DNA from: Promethearchaeota archaeon
GTDB lineage: Archaea; Asgardarchaeota; Lokiarchaeia; Sigyniarchaeales; SOKP01
Direction: 5' to 3'
NCBI GenBank assembly: GCA_030603385.1
Contig: JAUVXW010000004.1
Location: 93,088 to 157,087, forward strand
Length of the DNA: 64,000 nucleotides
The position numbers were made by a program, and so were the translations under genes. Shown piece after piece: positions 55,531-64,000 of the stretch (position 1 is its first letter; each line of letters begins with the position of its first letter). The notes under the pieces were generated by a model that searched no databases, had not been told where the DNA came from, and saw only the letters and a list, made by a program, of their open reading frames with translations.

Positions 55531-57756
55531 TCAAGTCTTTAGTTTTATAAAGATTTTATTAGCAAAAGAATTTAATAAAACTGTTGTAACACTCAATGCC
55601 ATAGCAATCATAGCCCAAATAGGATGAACTAACCCAAAAATACCAGCAACTACTCCAATTGCATTAAATAAAAATGCTAAGATTATATTTTGAACTGTCT
55701 TTATATAACTAGATTTTCCAATAGAGTAAGCATCCAAAATACCTTTTAATCGCTCGTTTACTAAAATAATATCGGCTGATTCTATTGCAATATCTGTACC
55801 AGCACCAATAGCTATTCCTATATCTGCTTGCATAAGAGCAGGAGCATCATTAATCCCATCACCCACCATAACCACTTTATTTCCTTGAGACTGAAGCTCT
55901 CTAATTTTTGCTGCCTTTTCTTGAGGTAATACCTCTGCCAGAACTTTTCTAATTCTTAAATCTTTTGCGATGGCTTTCGCAACATACCAATTATCACCGG
56001 TAATGATAATTGGTTCAATTCCAGCATTCTCGAGTAATATGACTGTTTCTTTAGCATCCTCTTTTAAAACATCTCCTATCGCAATAAGTCCAATCATTTT
56101 CTTATCTTCTACAACATCTATTAAGGTTAAACCCTGATTCTCTAAATCAATTCTTTGTTTATTAAAAGCGTCAATTGTTATCCCTTCACTCTTAATAAAC
56201 CGTAAATTTCCCGCAAGTATAACCTTACCATTTATACTGCCTTTAACACCTTGACCGGGTATTCCTTGAAAATTATTTACTTCTTGTAGAATCACATTTT
56301 TAGAGAGAGCATATTCTACTATTGCTTTTCCTATTGGATGAGTCGATCCAACTTCAATGCTTGCGACTAATGAAAGTAATTCTTTTTCATCATAATATTC
56401 AGCCAATAAAATATCTACTATTTTAGGTTTTCCAATAGTTAAAGTGCCTGTTTTATCCAAAACAATTTTATTTACATCCTTAAACGCTTGGAATGCTTCC
56501 CCAGAACGCATAAGAATACCTCGTTGCGCAGCAATTCCCCCTCCACGTATCATGGCTAATGGTGTAGCCATCCCTAAAGCGCAAGGATAACCCATTATTA
56601 AGACTGCTAAACTAGCAAAGATAGCTTGCTCAAAGTTAAACCTTCCTATAAGTGCCCATGCTCCGATTGTCCAAAGAAAAAAAGCGATGATTGCAGCTGA
56701 AAACACAATTCTAACAAAGTATTTTAATACATAATCAATCAAAATTATAATTCCTGGTTTAAGGGCACGAGCTTCCTGAATATGCTGAGATATCTGTTGG
56801 AGGAAAGATTTTTCTCCTATTTTAGAAACTTCTACAATTAATGTGCCATGTTGATTTAGAGAACCACCAATCACTTCATCTCCGTGATCTTTTATGATTG
56901 GAACAGATTCTCCAGTCACAAGACTTTGATCTACAGAAGAGATACCTTTAATTACAATCCCATCGACTGGAATTCTTTCCCCTGATCGTATTCTAACTTT
57001 ATCTCCTTTATTAACTAATTCAATAGGAGTTTCTTCTTCTCTACCATCATCTTTTATAACTCTAGCTGTAGAAGGTTGAAGTTCCATAAGCTTTTTAATG
57101 GCTTGGGAAGATCGTGTTCTTACAAATAAAGATACATAACCAGACAATATATGATAAGTGGTTACGAATACACTTACTGCAAAAAAATCTGCGGTTGGCC
57201 ATGGTTGAGCAAAAAAACCATAAATGCCTCCCATTAAACCACCAAATGCCGCAAACTCTAATAGTACATGTTGGTTAAGAATCCATCGCCGTATTGATGC
57301 CCATGCCATATGTTTAATATACCAACCAGGAATAAACATCGTGATTATTGCTATTATAAGCATTAGCCATGGCAAGAACTGTAATTTAAATCCCAACCAC
57401 ATAAAAATCATCAATGTTAATGAGATTATTGTTAATAGGATAGCTATAAATAATCGTTTCTTTTCTTTTTGTAATTCTTGTTCTTCTTCTTCGAAACTTC
57501 TAACTTTATTAGGATCTCTAATTTTAAAACCTAAATCACGTAAAGTTTCTTTAATTTTATCGGAATTAATTAAATTAATATCATATTGAACTAGTGTTTC
57601 TTCATGTGCTAAACTCACTCCTACTTCTTTAACTCCATTTATACGTAGGAGCGCTTGTTTGATTGTTTGAGTGCAAAAAGAGCATTGCATACCCCCAATT
57701 TTAATTAGAATCTTCTCAAGCGACTCATTCATCGTATTTGAAGCCATTATAACCAA
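55531..57756 (-). CDS. P1B-type heavy-metal ATPase (CopA-like) with YPC motif
   Basis: 741 residues. An N-terminal HMA domain (GGMQCSFCTQTIK) is followed by the P-type core: TGES in the actuator, DKTGTLTIG phosphorylation site, HP in GSTHPIGKA, and GDGINDAPALMQAD. The membrane metal site reads GYPCALGMATP, that is YPC instead of the CPC of copper pumps. The last helices carry FN and MALSVTT rather than the YN and M-S-S of CopA, so the metal may not be copper. It lies 19 bases after the small HMA protein gene and downstream of merA, all on one strand. Confidence 0.93.
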   Translation of the reverse strand: MVIMASNTMNESLEKILIKIGGMQCSFCTQTIKQALLRINGVKEVGVSLAHEETLVQYDINLINSDKIKETLRDLGFKIRDPNKVRSFEEEEQELQKEKKRLFIAILLTIISLTLMIFMWLGFKLQFLPWLMLIIAIITMFIPGWYIKHMAWASIRRWILNQHVLLEFAAFGGLMGGIYGFFAQPWPTADFFAVSVFVTTYHILSGYVSLFVRTRSSQAIKKLMELQPSTARVIKDDGREEETPIELVNKGDKVRIRSGERIPVDGIVIKGISSVDQSLVTGESVPIIKDHGDEVIGGSLNQHGTLIVEVSKIGEKSFLQQISQHIQEARALKPGIIILIDYVLKYFVRIVFSAAIIAFFLWTIGAWALIGRFNFEQAIFASLAVLIMGYPCALGMATPLAMIRGGGIAAQRGILMRSGEAFQAFKDVNKIVLDKTGTLTIGKPKIVDILLAEYYDEKELLSLVASIEVGSTHPIGKAIVEYALSKNVILQEVNNFQGIPGQGVKGSINGKVILAGNLRFIKSEGITIDAFNKQRIDLENQGLTLIDVVEDKKMIGLIAIGDVLKEDAKETVILLENAGIEPIIITGDNWYVAKAIAKDLRIRKVLAEVLPQEKAAKIRELQSQGNKVVMVGDGINDAPALMQADIGIAIGAGTDIAIESADIILVNERLKGILDAYSIGKSSYIKTVQNIILAFLFNAIGVVAGIFGLVHPIWAMIAMALSVTTVLLNSFANKIFIKLKT

Positions 57757-57775
57757 ATTATTATTATTATCTAAA

Positions 57776-57994
57776 TTATGTAACAGGAAATCCTAATTTT
57801 TCTAACTTTCTCTTTAAAGATTCTATCGTAATCTTTTCCTCATCAAATAAAATTTTAACTTTCTGGGTTTTATGATCTGCTTTAATACTTATAACTCCTT
57901 GTTCATTTTTTAATACCGTCTGAATACGCGCTTCGCAATTATTACAATGAATTGCTTTATTTTTTGCAATAAGTTCTACATTTACTGGTTTAAT
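57776..57994 (-). CDS. HMA-domain metal-binding protein without a standard start codon
   Basis: About 72 residues with the metal loop IHCNNCEARIQTVL (C-x2-C) and the usual HMA ending ESLKRKLEKLGF. The frame is open from just after a stop at 58003-58001 to a TAA at 57776, but contains no ATG, GTG or TTG before the metal site. ATT at 57994 is the first near-cognate codon, and no clear Shine-Dalgarno is seen. It could be a separated metal chaperone for the ATPase or the lost HMA domain of the MerA-like enzyme upstream. An AUU start or a mutated start are both possible. Confidence 0.65.
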   Translation of the reverse strand: MKPVNVELIAKNKAIHCNNCEARIQTVLKNEQGVISIKADHKTQKVKILFDEEKITIESLKRKLEKLGFPVT

Positions 57995-58101
57995 TTTAAA
58001 TCACATTTAGTTTTAATTTAAATGATTAAAAACTTACTATCCAAAAATATTTAATTTCTAGTTTGATAGAATTAACTATATTTAATCTTTAAAGAAGAAA
58101 A

Positions 58102-59505
58102 TTATTCAATACAACAACTAATAACAGAAATATCTCGTTTGAATGATTGGGCAGTAAGCTTAATAGCTTCTGATAATGTCGGAAAAATGTGAATAGTATT
58201 AATTACATCATCAAGCATCATATGATTTTTAATAATCATAATACCTTCATGAATTAGATCAGCAGCATTAGGAGATAGAATATGAATACCTAATATTTCT
58301 TCAGTTTTCCGATTAATAACAATTTTTACTACTCCTCTATCTTCATTAATGATTTTTGATTTAGGTACAAAACTAATTGGAATAGTATTACATCTGCAAT
58401 CAAATCCCAATTGATTGGCTTGGAGATCAGTTAAACCAACACTTCCAACTTGAGGGTTGGTAAAAATGGCATGGGATATCACACTGTAATCCATTTTGAT
58501 TTTTTCATCTGTTAAAGCATTAGTTGCCGCAATCATTCCTTCTCTAGCAGCAACAGTTTCGAGCATTGGTTCTCCTATTACATCCCCTGCCGCCCATATA
58601 TTTTCGCTAGCATTCATGAACTCATCGACAATAATTTCTCCTTTTTTTCCTAAATTTATTCCGATCTCTTCTAATCCAATATTTTTAGTATTTGGTCTTC
58701 TTCCTGTGGCAACCAATATTTGGGTTGCTTTAAAAATTAATTCATTGTTATTGTGAATTACATATATCTTTATTTCAGAACCTTCCATTTCAACTTTCTT
58801 TATTTCAGCATTGGAGTATATTTCGATTCCCTCATCTTGAAGATATTCTTTCAGATAATGAGATATCTCAGGTTCTTCATTTGGTACTATATTATCCAAC
58901 ATTTCAAAAAGATACACTTTTGTTCCAAATCGAGAAAACAATTGAGCGAATTCAACTCCTAACGCACCCCCACCAAAAATTATCATTGTTTTTGGCAATT
59001 TTTTTAATTGAAGTGCTTCAATATTAGTAATATAATTAATTTGCTCAATACCATTTATTGGTGGGATAAAAGATGAAGATCCTGTAGCAATAATAAATTT
59101 TTTTGCTTTATACAATTTTTGATTATCTACTTGAATTTCTGAGTTTGAAACGAATTTAGCATTTCCTTCAACAAGTCCAACATTTGGTAATTTTTTTAAA
59201 ACATTCTCATATTTCTCATGTTGTAATTCTTTTAAGAGGTTATTTTTTCCCTCAATAATCTGCTGATATTTAAATGATATAGAAGATTTAATCCCTTGAA
59301 ATCTTTGTTTTTTTGATTCATGAATGAAATCCCCAATATTTAGTAAATATTTCGTAGGTACACACCCTACATTAACACAAGTCCCACCTAATCCAATCAC
59401 ATCATTATTCACCATTAATGTTTTAGCTTTGAGCTCATTTGCTTTCATTCCTGCTGCGAATCCTGCTGCACCGCCACCCATAATAATTAAATCATACGGA
59501 TCCAT
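58102..59505 (-). CDS. merA: Mercuric reductase-like flavoprotein (MerA)
   Basis: 467 residues of the pyridine-nucleotide disulfide oxidoreductase family. IIMGGGAAGFAAGMKA binds FAD, and GGTCVNVGCVPTKYLL is the redox Cys pair. The C-terminus ends SCCIE, the vicinal Cys pair of MerA that hands Hg(II) to the active site; dihydrolipoamide dehydrogenases lack it. No N-terminal HMA domain is fused; a separate HMA protein follows 107 bases downstream. With the P1B ATPase it forms a metal-detoxification group. No merR gene was seen. Confidence 0.85.
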   Translation of the reverse strand: MDPYDLIIMGGGAAGFAAGMKANELKAKTLMVNNDVIGLGGTCVNVGCVPTKYLLNIGDFIHESKKQRFQGIKSSISFKYQQIIEGKNNLLKELQHEKYENVLKKLPNVGLVEGNAKFVSNSEIQVDNQKLYKAKKFIIATGSSSFIPPINGIEQINYITNIEALQLKKLPKTMIIFGGGALGVEFAQLFSRFGTKVYLFEMLDNIVPNEEPEISHYLKEYLQDEGIEIYSNAEIKKVEMEGSEIKIYVIHNNNELIFKATQILVATGRRPNTKNIGLEEIGINLGKKGEIIVDEFMNASENIWAAGDVIGEPMLETVAAREGMIAATNALTDEKIKMDYSVISHAIFTNPQVGSVGLTDLQANQLGFDCRCNTIPISFVPKSKIINEDRGVVKIVINRKTEEILGIHILSPNAADLIHEGIMIIKNHMMLDDVINTIHIFPTLSEAIKLTAQSFKRDISVISCCIE

Positions 59506-59608
59506 TTTCTTTCAGCTTATAAGTTAAAGTTTCTTACTTAGTTTTTTAAATTATTACAATTAGTTGATTTTAAATTAGTAAACTAATTTTACAATTACTG
59601 GGATATAA

Positions 59609-59761
59609 TCAGCAACAATGTTTTCTTCGTGTTTGTGATTTTAAGGTCTTTTTGGAGTTTAGGTTATTTGTTTCTCTCTTAAAAGACAATTCAATACCAC
59701 AAAATTCACAAAATTGATAATCAACATCAGTTATTGTTGCTCCACAATTAGGACATTTCAA
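59609..59761 (-). CDS. Short zinc-ribbon protein (50 aa)
   Basis: From a TTG at 59761 preceded by GAGGAT eight bases upstream. The product has KCPNCGATITDVDYQFCEFCG, a complete two-knuckle zinc ribbon (described here in two parts: CPNCG and CEFCG), then a basic tail ending RRKHCC. It is too short for usual gene finders. Its position just upstream of merA on the same strand suggests, but does not prove, a link. Confidence 0.55.
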   Translation of the reverse strand: MKCPNCGATITDVDYQFCEFCGIELSFKRETNNLNSKKTLKSQTRRKHCC

Positions 59762-60268
59762 TTTAACATCCTCAAATAATGAGATATTATGTAATCTTTT
59801 AATAAAAAGTAGGAACTACATTTTTTAATATTAATCATTTATTATTATAAATTCAAGATATAAATAAGTCTATAATTTTATAAATAAAGTGTTTTTTGTT
59901 CAAATTGTAAAAGTTAAATTTGAATTACAAAAATGATTAAAAATTCGAGAGTAAATTCTCGTCTCAGTCAATAACTAAAAATTATTTAATGTTATCATTG
60001 ATTTCTTTATCCATCTTTGTTTTCTCTTGCTAGAATCTGTAATCAAGAGGTACTACTATATGCGAATAATACTCAACTTCATCCATGAGCGTTTTGTTTC
60101 CACTTAAAAATTCCTTTACAACCTTAATATTCTAAACTCATTAATTATCTATTTACTAGTATTTATCCTTGTTTAACTGTCCATAAAAGGATAATTACTA
60201 AACAATTATATCTCTCTTTTATCGAGGTAAAATTTTGTTCTTTTTTTAGTCCAAGGATGATTGATGGA
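59762..60268. other. Intergenic region, nothing recognised
   Basis: About 500 AT-rich bases with many stops in all frames. No RNA gene, repeat or conserved frame was recognised. It leads into a restriction-enzyme remnant. Confidence 0.5.
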
Positions 60269-60274
60269 TTTTAA

Positions 60275-60559
60275 TTTATAATATTCGAGATAATTTTTGT
60301 TCCCAAATCGGAAGAAACTGCAGATAAGCCTGATTTTATAGTTTATATGGATAATATCCCTATAATACATGTTGAGGGTAAAAATCCTTATGATCCTGTT
60401 GATAAATGGTTATCGGCTGACACTACAAATCGACTTTTTGACCAAGTCTATAGATTCAGAGGAAGAGAAGATAATAACATTCCCATAATTGTTACTGATT
60501 TTATTCATATTTGGGTTATAGATAAAGACTCTCCTAATTCGATAGTTTTAAATTACTAA
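60275..60559 (+). pseudogene. Remnant of a type I/IIG-like restriction enzyme nuclease domain
   Basis: The open stretch reads KPDFIVYMDNIPIIHVEGKN, then RLFDQVYRFRG and IPIIVTDFIHIWVID. This is the PD-(D/E)XK layout of the N-terminal nuclease of ISP/IIG restriction-modification enzymes: P-D, then VEGK, then Q-x-x-R-Y/F and the I-x-TD strand. A stop lies just upstream, no full-length start exists and no methylase follows. I read it as a decayed fragment. Confidence 0.55.
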
Positions 60560-60668
60560 AATTTTATTCTTCTTCAAGTTGGTTAACTTCGATTTAAAGA
60601 TTGAAATTGCTCAAAATTAGTAAAAATTATTATAGTCAATCTTGAGGAGAAATTTTCAAATGTGAATT

Positions 60669-61235
60669 ATGGATTTTATCGTATTAATTTTAATTGCAAT
60701 AGCTTTAGCAATGGATGCATTTGCGGTTTCTATTTCTTGTGGAATCATTATAAAAGATGTGAAATTAAAACATGCATTAAAAATCGCTTTTTTTACTGGT
60801 TTTTTTCAAGGATTTCTTACATTTTTAGGTTGGCTTGGGGGAATTTATATTGCATATTTAATATCGAATATTGATCATTGGATTGCATTCGTTCTACTTG
60901 TAGTAATTGGGACTAAAATGATTTATGAATCTATAAAAATTGATTCAGATGAGAATAAAAAGTTTAATCCGCTCAAATTTTCAGTTTTAATATTATTGGG
61001 CATTGCAACGAGCATTGATGCTTTAGCTATAGGGTTAAGTTTTGCCCTCTTGAATGTTTCCATTTTAGTTCCAGTAATATTAATCGGAATTATGGCATTT
61101 GGTTTTTCTGTATTTGGAGTTCTCATTGGAAAAAAAGCTGGTCAAGTTTTCGGGAATAAAGTCGAAATAATTGGTGGGTTTATTTTAATCGGAATAGGAG
61201 TAAATATATTGATTAACCATTTATTTTTTGCATGA
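60669..61235 (+). CDS. mntP: MntP-family manganese exporter
   Basis: 188 residues with six membrane helices. It shows the internal repeat typical of the family: helices containing ALAMDAFAVSISCG and, later, GIATSIDALAIGLSFALL, where the Asp residues are thought to bind metal. It exports Mn2+ in bacteria. The start is ATG 60669, just after GAGGAGA upstream. An FTR1-type permease gene lies 0.85 kb downstream, making this a metal-transport patch. Confidence 0.9.
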   Translation: MDFIVLILIAIALAMDAFAVSISCGIIIKDVKLKHALKIAFFTGFFQGFLTFLGWLGGIYIAYLISNIDHWIAFVLLVVIGTKMIYESIKIDSDENKKFNPLKFSVLILLGIATSIDALAIGLSFALLNVSILVPVILIGIMAFGFSVFGVLIGKKAGQVFGNKVEIIGGFILIGIGVNILINHLFFA

Positions 61236-62082
61236 ATTCTTTCCAATTATGTTCAATAAATAAGATTTTTGGTTTTTCTAGAAAAAGGGTATTTAAGGTT
61301 TTCTTTTTTAGTGGTCTTTTTTTATTTATGATATTGATAGTTACTTAATGATGATCAATATCACTCATATACTTCTCATATAATTTTATTATATTGTCTT
61401 GCAGATTGCCGTTTCCTTACGTCTCCAAATAGAACAATCGCGCATGCTAAGGATAAGATTATTCCTTCCATATATGTCAGTTGCAATTGGGGCAATAATT
61501 TTCCCATGAATTAAAAGTGATTTTAATTAATTAATAATTTCCTCTTTTCCTTGAATTGTAAGTTCATTACTATTTATACTTTAAGTGAAAGTAAAATGCG
61601 GTGGATTGGAAAAATAATAGTTTTAACAATACATCATCCTATAAAAAGTAATTAATAGTTCCGCGTCCCATTTTTTAAGTGAATTTTCTGACCATAAAAT
61701 TCGTTTATTTCTTTTTAACAATTTCCCAGCTCCATGAAGTTCATTACCATATGAACTTATTTTTAAATGGGTGGAGGAAATCGGGAAACGGTGATATTAT
61801 TTATTCCCACTAATCTTGTTTATTTTAGTATGAGAAAAAATGTGTTTAGTATCAGTTAATAATTGAACATTTACCAAATCGTTTTAATATAATTTTCAAT
61901 TTTTAAGTAGGCATCAATTTAAATATTAAATCATACAAATTTGGTGATGATTTTTTAAGTTTTTTAAGTTAAACTCTATAATTTTGCAGAAAAGTCTTTT
62001 TATATTAGATAACCCTAATGTTTAAATAACAACAATAACAACTCTCACATGGAAAATTATAAAAAATAATAATAAAATAAAG
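61236..62082. other. Long intergenic region, no clear gene
   Basis: 847 bases. On the minus strand around 61370-61520 a short frame reads LQLTYMEGIILSLACAIVLF, then GDVRKRQ, like a C-terminal anchor of a surface protein, but it is too short to call. A perfect 8-bp inverted repeat lies at 61737-61758. Otherwise nothing recognised. Confidence 0.4.
61737..61758. promoter_or_regulatory. Dyad that may be an operator
   Basis: AAGTTCAT, six bases, ATGAACTT: a perfect 8+8 inverted repeat with the spacing of dimeric repressor sites. It lies 325 bases before the iron permease gene, far for a direct operator, so this is tentative. Confidence 0.3.
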
Positions 62083-63009
62083 ATGATTTTTATGTTAATC
62101 ATAGATCTAATGGTTCCACTTTTTCTGGCGTTTAGAGAGGGGTTAGAGGCAATTCTTGTGGTGGTTTTGATTCTATTATACTTAAAGAAGACGGATCAGC
62201 GATTTTATTATAAGTATGTCTATATTGGAAGCATTTTAGCGATTTTTTCGAGTGTTATATTTGCAATTGTATTTACAGCTATATTTAGGGGATTTTCTGG
62301 TACAGCGGAGCAAATATTTGAAGGTGTTGCTTTCATTATTTCGGGACTTTTTGTTGTAACGTTAGTTTTATGGATGAGCAAGGAAGGACCTAAAATGAAG
62401 AAACATCTGGAAGAAAAGGTTGAGCTTTCAATTGAAACAGGAAGAGTTTTATCAATATCAATTCTTACATATGTGATTATCATTCGAGAAGGAATTGAAT
62501 TGGTGCTTTTACTAACAGGGGCAACATCTGTTGGATCTCTGAACCAGGTAGACGTCATATTAGGTTCTTTAATTGGTCTTGGTATTTCAGTGGGCTTAGG
62601 ATTGCTTATCTACTTTGGGGTGAAAAACATTAATTTATCCAAGTTCTTTAAAGTAACCAATGTTATTCTTATATTGTTTGTAGCAGGCTTAATTACATAT
62701 GGAATACATGAGCTTATTGAAGCTGGAGTAGTAAATCCTATCATCCAAGAAGTATGGAACATTAAACATATCCTACCTGACAAATTTCCTGATGATAATC
62801 CATTAACCCCAGAATGGCTTGAAATTATTGGATCGCTGTTAAAAGCGTTATTTGGATATAATGCGAATCCTTCTTTGTTAGAACTAATAATATATCCAAG
62901 TATACTAATTTCAATTGGTATTATTTCATTGAAATTGTGGAAACGAACGAATGCTACTTTATTAATGGAGTTAGAAGAAGAAAAACAAACCAAAATTTCT
63001 TTAGATTAA
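62083..63009 (+). CDS. FTR1-family iron permease
   Basis: 308 residues with about seven membrane helices. The two R-E-G-x-E motifs of the FTR1/EfeU family are present: AFREGLEAILVVVL near residue 17 and IIREGIELVLLL near residue 131. The Glu residues are thought to bind iron on its way through the membrane. No EfeO/EfeB or multicopper oxidase partner lies next to it. A T-rich tract follows the stop. Confidence 0.9.
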   Translation: MIFMLIIDLMVPLFLAFREGLEAILVVVLILLYLKKTDQRFYYKYVYIGSILAIFSSVIFAIVFTAIFRGFSGTAEQIFEGVAFIISGLFVVTLVLWMSKEGPKMKKHLEEKVELSIETGRVLSISILTYVIIIREGIELVLLLTGATSVGSLNQVDVILGSLIGLGISVGLGLLIYFGVKNINLSKFFKVTNVILILFVAGLITYGIHELIEAGVVNPIIQEVWNIKHILPDKFPDDNPLTPEWLEIIGSLLKALFGYNANPSLLELIIYPSILISIGIISLKLWKRTNATLLMELEEEKQTKISLD

Positions 63010-63033
63010 TTTTTTTTTTATTTTATTTTTTTT
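63010..63033 (+). terminator. T-rich termination tract after the iron permease
   Basis: Two runs of nine or more T directly after the stop, typical of archaeal termination. No hairpin needed. Confidence 0.5.
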
Positions 63034-63114
63034 TATTCATGCGACAGATCCTTTTTCTTCATTTTGTTAAGTTATTGTGATGCCTTGTAAAATTTTTTAT
63101 GTCAAAATTTATCA

Positions 63115-63309
63115 TCAATAAACCTGAATATTAGGCATTATGGAAAATTTGATTTCATTTTCTTTTCTTATAATGAATTCTAAAATCCTATAAATCGTAG
63201 AATATTCTATATCATCAACCTTTATTTCGATTTTTGTATAATAATAATCGTGATATATTGTTTCAAGGGACTTCATTAAATTCCATTTATTAATTTGAAT
63301 CGGAATCAT
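63115..63309 (-). CDS. Small hypothetical protein (64 aa)
   Basis: Beta-strand and helix alternate (YYYTKIEIKVDDIEYSTIYR, then a helix with IRKE and the end FSIMPNIQVY). No motif recognised. Convergent with the permease gene. Moderately likely to be real from its residue composition. Confidence 0.4.
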   Translation of the reverse strand: MIPIQINKWNLMKSLETIYHDYYYTKIEIKVDDIEYSTIYRILEFIIRKENEIKFSIMPNIQVY

Positions 63310-63456
63310 AGAAGCTTTTAACTCTTTTATTTCTCTTAAATGATCTTCAATTGTTAGAAAAAATTCACAACGTCAAAAATAACAATCCATCTATTCCTAA
63401 AACCATTAATATATCCTAAGTGTAATAAAAGAAGTAAAATAACTCAAAATAAAAGT

Positions 63457-63570
63457 ATGAATAAAGATGAAATAATTCAATGGTTTACTACCTTCATCAA
63501 TAATTTCACATTAGACTGGTTTAGAGGACAAAAGCTAACATTTGAAAGCATTCATGAAATGAGAAAATAA
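63457..63570 (+). CDS. Possible 37-residue peptide gene
   Basis: ATG at 63457, reading MNKDEIIQWFTTFINNFTLD and ending IHEMRK. Helical and amphipathic. It could be the N-terminal fragment of a lost gene. No homology recognised. Confidence 0.3.
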   Translation: MNKDEIIQWFTTFINNFTLDWFRGQKLTFESIHEMRK

Positions 63571-63716
63571 CCTTATTATTTATTATATCCCGCTAACCCT
63601 TAATTGACAGAAATGTTAATTGAGTTGTTCCCTAATAGAATGAAATACATATAAAAGGATTAAACCTAATCATTAACTACTTACAAATTATATTTTACTA
63701 TGATGATGAAAATCAT

Positions 63717-64000
63717 ATGAAATCAAATACAAAATCAAAAAAAAAAAGTTTTCTTACTATAATAAGCCTTTTTATGCTTATTCTTTACATTTTCCCTTTA
63801 AGCATTAAGCCTTTTCAAGGAATTCATGTTGATTTGAATGAAAATAGTATAAATCATCTATATTCTAAAAGTTTAAAATTAGAAATTTCTGGATCGATAG
63901 TTGAAAATCCTATTTTTATTAATGGAAGTGCAACAGGTTTAACAGCGCATAATTGGACTTGGGCGGAGGAACAGGATTGGTGTAGCGGTTCAGGTACTTT
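63717..64000 (+). CDS. Secreted surface protein, N-terminal part
   Basis: Runs off the window. MKSNTKSKKK then a hydrophobic helix (SFLTIISLFMLILYIFPL) is a signal peptide. The segment NWTWAEEQDWCSGSGT resembles the entry of parallel beta-helix (NosD-like) surface proteins often seen in Asgard genomes. Domain content beyond this cannot be read. Confidence 0.6.
   Translation, partial: MKSNTKSKKKSFLTIISLFMLILYIFPLSIKPFQGIHVDLNENSINHLYSKSLKLEISGSIVENPIFINGSATGLTAHNWTWAEEQDWCSGSGT

Noticed and set aside
60662..60874. A 70-codon plus-strand frame at the start of mntP
   Set aside because: Shifted frame of MntP. The real frame has clear membrane helices and paired Asp motifs.

Overview
The window looks like a piece of an AT-rich archaeal chromosome, most likely from an Asgard archaeon close to Lokiarchaeia. 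This is inferred from gene content, not from a marker-gene match. Archaeal signs are tetrahydromethanopterin-type C1 genes (a formylmethanofuran dehydrogenase operon and a formaldehyde-activating enzyme domain), HdrABC genes, a histone-fold relic, a CDP-alcohol phosphatidyltransferase and TATA-type promoters. A vWA protein with a PHD/RING-like finger and a longin/roadblock-like protein give the eukaryote-like flavour of Asgards.

Layout. 0-3.6 kb: a partial membrane acyltransferase and a large surface beta-propeller protein whose reading frame is broken by one base. 3.7-5.6 kb: two different toxin-antitoxin (TA) modules, MntA/HepT and RelE-type, each followed by a nearly identical small gene. 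6-18.5 kb: class II ribonucleotide reductase, a MiaB/CDKAL1-type tRNA enzyme, a tautomerase, a dehalogenase-like hydrolase, an AlaX editing enzyme, a lone HdrB, FdhD and small membrane proteins. 18.7-22.3 kb: the fwdGFDBC operon. 22.5-26.4 kb: the vWA-finger protein and a two-gene 2-oxoacid:ferredoxin oxidoreductase. 26.4-28.7 kb: an accessory patch with a PIN-type TA pair, a second korB 3' end, a propeller scrap and a histone gene with two stop codons. 28.8-39.9 kb: nucleotide-sugar dehydrogenase, an operon with an aldolase-Fae fusion, a redox/thioredoxin-fold group and DUF169/DUF1499 proteins. 40-48 kb: phosphatidyltransferase, HdrA, HdrB, a large protein with a RecB/Cas4-like C-terminus and HdrC. 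48.3-52.8 kb: a sulfur-carrier and thiolation cluster. 52.95 kb: an odd tRNA-Cys. 53-55 kb: nitroreductase and a second MNT/HEPN pair between 16-bp direct repeats. 55.5-59.8 kb: a metal-resistance group (P1B ATPase, HMA chaperone, MerA-like reductase). 60-64 kb: a restriction-enzyme remnant, MntP, FTR1-type permease and the start of a secreted protein.

The metabolic genes fit an anaerobe with a Wood-Ljungdahl-type C1 branch. Fwd reduces CO2 to formylmethanofuran, Hdr subunits handle electron bifurcation and low-potential electrons, and the 2-oxoacid:ferredoxin oxidoreductase exchanges electrons with ferredoxin. The aldolase-Fae fusion could feed formaldehyde released by an aldolase straight onto tetrahydromethanopterin. 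This is the most novel candidate in the window.

A second theme is translation initiation. At least two genes have a strong Shine-Dalgarno sequence placed in front of AUA or AUU, with no AUG, GUG or UUG available at the expected N-terminus.
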